From positions 1 to 9,093 of the forward strand of contig JAGDCK010000029.1 in NCBI GenBank assembly GCA_017958585.1: a stretch of 9,093 nt of DNA. The letters run 5' to 3'. The position numbers and the translations under genes were made by a program. A model generated the notes under the pieces. It had not been told where the DNA came from. It searched no databases and saw nothing but the letters and a program-made list of their open reading frames with translations. This document shows positions 6,641 to 9,093 of this stretch, one piece after another (positions within the stretch are counted from its first letter, which is position 1; each line of letters begins with the position of its first letter). Source of the DNA: Lachnospiraceae bacterium (GTDB lineage: Bacteria > Bacillota > Clostridia > Lachnospirales > Lachnospiraceae).

Positions 6641-7165
6641 TTATCTGTAATGGTCAGGTTCAGGGTAATCTACACCAAAAGTTTCCACTGTAACGGTCTT
6701 CATTACCTGATCTTCCAGTGGACGGTCTGAATAATCGGTCCTGGTCTCAGCGATTTTGTTCACAACTTCCATTCCCTCGATGACTTTTCCGAAGGCTGCA
6801 TATCCGCCGTCGAGATGAGGAGAAGTCTTGTGCATGATGAAGAACTGGCTTCCTGCAGAGTTGGGCATCATGGAGCGGGCCATGGACAATACACCCTCGG
6901 TGTGAGCCAGATTGTTTTCAAAGCCGTTCTGTGAAAACTCACCCTTGATGGAATATCCGGGACCACCCATTCCTGTTCCCTCGGGATCTCCGCCCTGGAT
7001 CATGAAACCTTTGATGACTCTGTGAAAAATGAGTCCGTCATAGAAATTGTGATTGATGAGACTTATAAAATTGTTTACGGTTATGGGAGCTACATCGGGA
7101 TAGAGCTCAGCCTTAATACAATCGCCGTTTGCCATTGTAAAAGTAACAATAGGATTCTGTGCCAT
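6641..7165 (-). CDS. Cyclophilin-type peptidyl-prolyl cis-trans isomerase
   Basis: It catalyses cis-trans isomerisation of X-Pro bonds and assists protein folding. It has no signal peptide or membrane segment, so it is probably cytoplasmic. The 174 residues form one cyclophilin domain: FYDGLIFHRVIKGFMIQGGD (41-60) contains the catalytic R49 and pocket residues F54, M55 and Q57. Next come GTGMGGPG, a SMARSMMPNSAGSQFFI block (94-110), and HLDGGYAAFGKV, where H117 and Y122 replace the human CypA Trp121 and His126, as is common in bacterial cyclophilins. A short tail (DYPEPDHYR) ends the protein. AAAGGAAG (7173-7180, minus strand) is 7 nt before the ATG. It has its own promoter candidate and is transcribed toward the HPr cluster. 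Substrates are unknown. Confidence 0.95.
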   Translation of the reverse strand: MAQNPIVTFTMANGDCIKAELYPDVAPITVNNFISLINHNFYDGLIFHRVIKGFMIQGGDPEGTGMGGPGYSIKGEFSQNGFENNLAHTEGVLSMARSMMPNSAGSQFFIMHKTSPHLDGGYAAFGKVIEGMEVVNKIAETRTDYSDRPLEDQVMKTVTVETFGVDYPEPDHYR

Positions 7166-7200
7166 ATTTTTACTTCCTTTCTTTGCAATTAATCATTAAT

Positions 7201-7229
7201 ATAGTAATTGAATTCGCCTAAAAAGGCAA
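7201..7229 (-). promoter_or_regulatory. Candidate promoter of the cyclophilin gene
   Basis: On the minus strand, TTGCCT (7224-7229, 4 of 6 to TTGACA) and TACTAT (7201-7206, 4 of 6 to TATAAT) are exactly 17 nt apart. Transcription would begin about 30 nt before the ATG at 7165. The spacing and the upstream position make it a reasonable sigma-A type promoter. It overlaps the palindrome at 7216-7227 and the opposite-facing candidate for the acetyltransferase gene. Confidence 0.5.
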
Positions 7230-7236
7230 TATTAAA
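7208..7236 (+). promoter_or_regulatory. Candidate promoter of the GNAT gene, overlapping a palindrome
   Basis: TTGAAT (7208-7213) and TATTAA (7230-7235) are separated by 16 nt, each matching consensus at 4 of 6 positions. GCCT-AAAA-AGGC (7216-7227) is a perfect 12-bp palindrome lying in the spacer of both this promoter and the divergent one, a position where a repressor could control both genes. The palindrome is directly visible; its role is inferred. Confidence 0.35.
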
Positions 7237-7274
7237 GGGACAGGTTTTACGTGTCGGCGCGGAAAGGGAAAAGC

Positions 7275-8132
7275 ATGAGAGACGTGATATTTATACTTAC
7301 AGATGAGGACTTCGATGCTTTGGTAGATCAATACGAAAAACAGGAAGTAAGCAGTGAAGATCATGAAGATTTTGAAGATCTCTATGTGACTACTCTTGAC
7401 AGTGCAGCTAAATATTTACTGGAAAACGAAAAGCCGGTGCTTTTCTGGGAAATAAACGGAAGAAGAGCTCCTGAAGGGGTTCGGTTCGTGTTTGTAACAG
7501 ATAATGAGCCGGAGAATGAAGTGGCAGGTTTTTTACAGTATTCAAAGGATAAAATATCTGGTAGGCTTTTGGAAAACGGGTTTGACAGAAGGTATTTTTC
7601 GAGGATCCACGACAGACTTTTAGGCAGGCCCTGGTTTATATGTGAGACAGACCGGTGCATTATAAGGGAGACCACGGAAGAAGATGTGGACAGCTTTTAT
7701 GAGATATATAAGGATCCTGAGATCACAGAGTTTACGGAGGGTCTATTTACAGACAGGGATCAGGAGATAAGCTATACGAAGGACTACAGAGAAAAGGTAT
7801 ACAGCTTTTACGAGTACGGGATCTGGACTGTTCTTAGCAAGGATTCAGGGGAAGTCATAGGCAGAGCAGGGATCACTAACAGAGAAGGATTTGAGGAGCC
7901 GGAGCTTGGTTTTGTCATCGGAAAGAAGTGGCAACGACAGGGCATTGCCACTGAGGTCTGCCGCAGGATAATCGAGTACGGCAGGGATGAACTTGGCTTT
8001 AAAACTCTTCAGGCCTTTGTCATAAGAGAAAACGTGGCTTCTTTGCGTCTCCTGTCAAAACTTGGATTTAAGGAGACCGGAACCGAGATTTTGAATGGAA
8101 CCGAACATATCCGCATGAAAAAAGAATTATAG
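7275..8132 (+). CDS. GNAT-family N-acetyltransferase with extra N-terminal region
   Basis: Predicted to transfer acetyl from acetyl-CoA to an unknown amine; the closest style is the RimJ/RimL protein-acetyltransferase subgroup, but the substrate cannot be inferred. I chose ATG 7275 (285 residues) because GGAAAGGG (7261-7268) sits 6 nt before it; the frame is open to GTG 7251, which lacks a ribosome site. The GNAT domain occupies about 126-285: CIIRETTEEDVDSFYEIY, then GEVIGRAGI, PELGFVIG, the acetyl-CoA pyrophosphate loop WQRQGIA (219-225), and NVASLRLLSKLGF before the last strands. The first 120 residues are a separate region with an acidic segment (about 21-36), an alternating hydrophobic stretch KPVLFWEI and GVRFVFVTD, and a linker RLLGRPW. 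I cannot name it; similar N-terminal additions occur, as I recall, on GNATs of Lachnospiraceae. The gene is transcribed divergently from the cyclophilin and ends (TAG) 2 nt from the stop of the opposing gene. Confidence 0.9.
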   Translation: MRDVIFILTDEDFDALVDQYEKQEVSSEDHEDFEDLYVTTLDSAAKYLLENEKPVLFWEINGRRAPEGVRFVFVTDNEPENEVAGFLQYSKDKISGRLLENGFDRRYFSRIHDRLLGRPWFICETDRCIIRETTEEDVDSFYEIYKDPEITEFTEGLFTDRDQEISYTKDYREKVYSFYEYGIWTVLSKDSGEVIGRAGITNREGFEEPELGFVIGKKWQRQGIATEVCRRIIEYGRDELGFKTLQAFVIRENVASLRLLSKLGFKETGTEILNGTEHIRMKKEL

Positions 8133-8134
8133 CA

Positions 8135-8953
8135 TCATCCCGCATTTCTTTTTATATCTCTTGGATAGACCACGTTTCCGCATTTTCCGTCAAGTCGACC
8201 GTTCTCTCCCTGGCGGTGGGCCACATATGCCAGACGCCCCATGGATTCGAAGGGAACCTTGTCATCGGTTCCGTTAAGTATCTCATCGCAGCATTCTATT
8301 ACATCATCTATGACAGTTTTGGGCACCAGGTAATCCCCATGGGAGATCCAGACAGTGTCAAAATCGTATTTACCGGACAAGAGCCTGTTTAGGGAAGCCT
8401 TCAAAGTTTCAAGGGAGGATGACTCCGGCAGGAACATATATGTAAACGGGTTACAGGCGTCGGACAATATGAGAGTCTTTATCTCTCTAATGAGGATCGA
8501 AGTCATGCCCGGAGTGTGTCCCGTCATTTCTATGCACTCCAAAGTGATACCTCCAAGGTCAAATACATCTCCGTCCTTTAGAGGCTTGTAGACATCTGTT
8601 TTTTGGGGGATCATGTCATCTTCCGTGCAGTCAAAACCGCAGTCCCTTCCAAAACCCATTCTCTTTTCTATGGTGGTATGCCCCTTTACCACCTCAAAAT
8701 CCTTTTCATTCAGATAAATATCTTCAAATCCGTAGGCGCCCCCTGCGTGATCCACGTGACCGTGGGTACATATAACGGTAAGAGGGAGAGTCGTCAGGGT
8801 TTGCATGAGTTCCTTTATATTTCCTATTCCGCAGCAGGTATCCACCAGGGCTGCTCTGCTTTTCCCTTCAATCAGGAAGGCCCTGACTCCCGTTGGATCT
8901 GTGATGGATGTAATGTTTTCTCTTATCTTTTCAATATCAAAATACTTTTTCAT
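8135..8953 (-). CDS. Metallo-beta-lactamase-fold hydrolase
   Basis: A 272-residue zinc hydrolase of the MBL superfamily, a fold used by glyoxalase II, lactonases, thioesterases and others; the substrate cannot be told here. The metal motif THGHVDH gives H64, H66, D68 and H69. Further ligands are H146 (GHTPGM), the bridging D165 (LSDACNP) and H205 (SHGDYL). The layout resembles glyoxalase-II-like members, with no nuclease (beta-CASP) insertion. Residues about 98-112 carry a Cys/Asp-rich stretch (RDCGFDCTEDD) of unknown meaning. There is no signal peptide, so it is probably cytoplasmic. AAGGGG (8961-8966, minus strand) lies 7 nt before the ATG. The stop codon is TGA with no in-frame backup stop immediately after it. 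It converges on the GNAT gene without an obvious terminator, and its upstream region leads straight into the 75-bp repeat. Confidence 0.93.
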   Translation of the reverse strand: MKKYFDIEKIRENITSITDPTGVRAFLIEGKSRAALVDTCCGIGNIKELMQTLTTLPLTVICTHGHVDHAGGAYGFEDIYLNEKDFEVVKGHTTIEKRMGFGRDCGFDCTEDDMIPQKTDVYKPLKDGDVFDLGGITLECIEMTGHTPGMTSILIREIKTLILSDACNPFTYMFLPESSSLETLKASLNRLLSGKYDFDTVWISHGDYLVPKTVIDDVIECCDEILNGTDDKVPFESMGRLAYVAHRQGENGRLDGKCGNVVYPRDIKRNAG

Positions 8954-8986
8954 AAATCTTCCCCTTGTAAATACATTAATAAGTTC

Positions 8987-9018
8987 AAATGCGGATAAGG
9001 GAGGTGAACCCTGTCAAT
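8987..9018. repeat. 32-bp repeat, copy 1
   Basis: Identical to copy 2 (9062-9093) except for one base (G at 9013, A in copy 2). The copies start 75 bp apart. The core AAGGGAGGTGAACCCT contains AGGG/CCCT complementary ends, and GGAGGTGA matches the consensus Shine-Dalgarno sequence over 8 bases. The first part GCGGATAAG (8991-8999) is complementary to CTTATCCGC just after the copy (9019-9027), giving a 9-bp stem around 19 nt, so the repeat is part of a longer folded unit. Family and function are unknown. Confidence 0.85.
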
Positions 9019-9027
9019 CTTATCCGC
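8991..9027. repeat. Inverted repeat GCGGATAAG / CTTATCCGC
   Basis: A perfect 9-bp inverted repeat with arms 8991-8999 and 9019-9027. The 19-nt loop holds the possible nested stem AGGG/CCCT. No T-run directly follows on either strand: AAAATGAGG on plus, ATTTGAAC on minus. It lies 38-64 nt upstream of the metallo-hydrolase ATG, where it could be a 5'-UTR element for that gene or simply part of an interspersed repeat. Confidence 0.7.
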
Positions 9028-9061
9028 AAAATGAGGCTCGTTCAGAGGTAAGGGTGAGACA

Positions 9062-9093
9062 AAATGCGGATAAGGGAGGTGAACCCTATCAAT
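9062..9093. repeat. 32-bp repeat, copy 2 (runs to the window edge)
   Basis: The second copy of the 32-bp sequence, with one mismatch to copy 1 (A at 9088). The window stops exactly where the complementary arm CTTATCCGC would begin if the 75-bp unit is tandem, so it is unknown whether the array continues. The 43 nt between copies (9019-9061) contain the first copy's complementary arm plus a sequence seen only once here. Confidence 0.85.

Noticed and set aside
7251..7274. GTG at 7251 as start of the acetyltransferase
   Set aside because: It has no ribosome binding site, while ATG 7275 in the same frame has GGAAAGGG at good spacing; the added eight residues (MSARKGKS) encode that ribosome site.
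8987..9093. Start of a CRISPR array
   Set aside because: Only two copies are visible, they differ by one base, and the 43-nt interval contains the reverse complement of part of the repeat, which is not spacer-like. No cas genes are present.

Overview
The window looks like chromosomal DNA from a low-to-mid GC Firmicute, most likely a Lachnospiraceae-type Clostridia (Butyrivibrio/Roseburia-like). The family assignment is an inference from gene content, the purine-rich Shine-Dalgarno sites, AT-rich intergenic DNA and protein flavour; genus cannot be settled from the sequence alone. The standard genetic code applies: TGA ends uvrC and the metallo-hydrolase gene.

Positions 1-6256 (+ strand) hold a tightly packed, co-directional cluster: the 3' two thirds of uvrC (nucleotide excision repair), hprK (HPr kinase/phosphorylase), a ROK-family glucokinase broken by one in-frame TGA, murB (peptidoglycan precursor synthesis), rapZ (GlcN6P/nucleotide-linked regulator), whiA (LAGLIDADG-HTH regulator) and a small HPr-like protein. 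Gaps are 5-52 nt, so most or all of it is probably one transcript, possibly boosted by a promoter just before hprK. The theme is carbon status feeding into cell-wall synthesis and division. HprK senses glycolytic state and phosphorylates Ser46 of HPr proteins, glucokinase feeds glycolysis, RapZ and MurB concern amino-sugar and wall precursors, and WhiA is tied to division. The HPr-like protein keeps Ser46 but has Glu where the PTS phospho-histidine (His15) should be, so it resembles Bacillus Crh: a signalling protein rather than a sugar-transport phosphocarrier. WhiA is shorter than usual in its first LAGLIDADG half.

Positions 6257-6640 are a gene-free, very AT-rich stretch with three hairpins: a strong terminator for the cluster, a small A-flanked hairpin that would act on the opposite strand, and a 13-bp perfect hairpin that could terminate both the cluster and the convergent cyclophilin gene.

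Positions 6641-8953 hold three stand-alone genes: a cytoplasmic cyclophilin (-), a divergently transcribed two-part GNAT acetyltransferase (+) with an unassigned N-terminal region, and a metallo-beta-lactamase-fold hydrolase (-) that meets the GNAT gene tail to tail with 2 nt between stops. The cyclophilin/GNAT divergent interval carries overlapping promoter candidates around a small palindrome.

Positions 8954-9093 hold two copies of a 32-bp repeat spaced 75 bp apart, part of an inverted-repeat-containing unit that runs off the end of the window. The most noteworthy items are the nonsense codon in the glucokinase, the His15-less HPr-like protein in the hprK cluster, the shortened WhiA and the terminal repeat. 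I see no clearly new multi-gene system.
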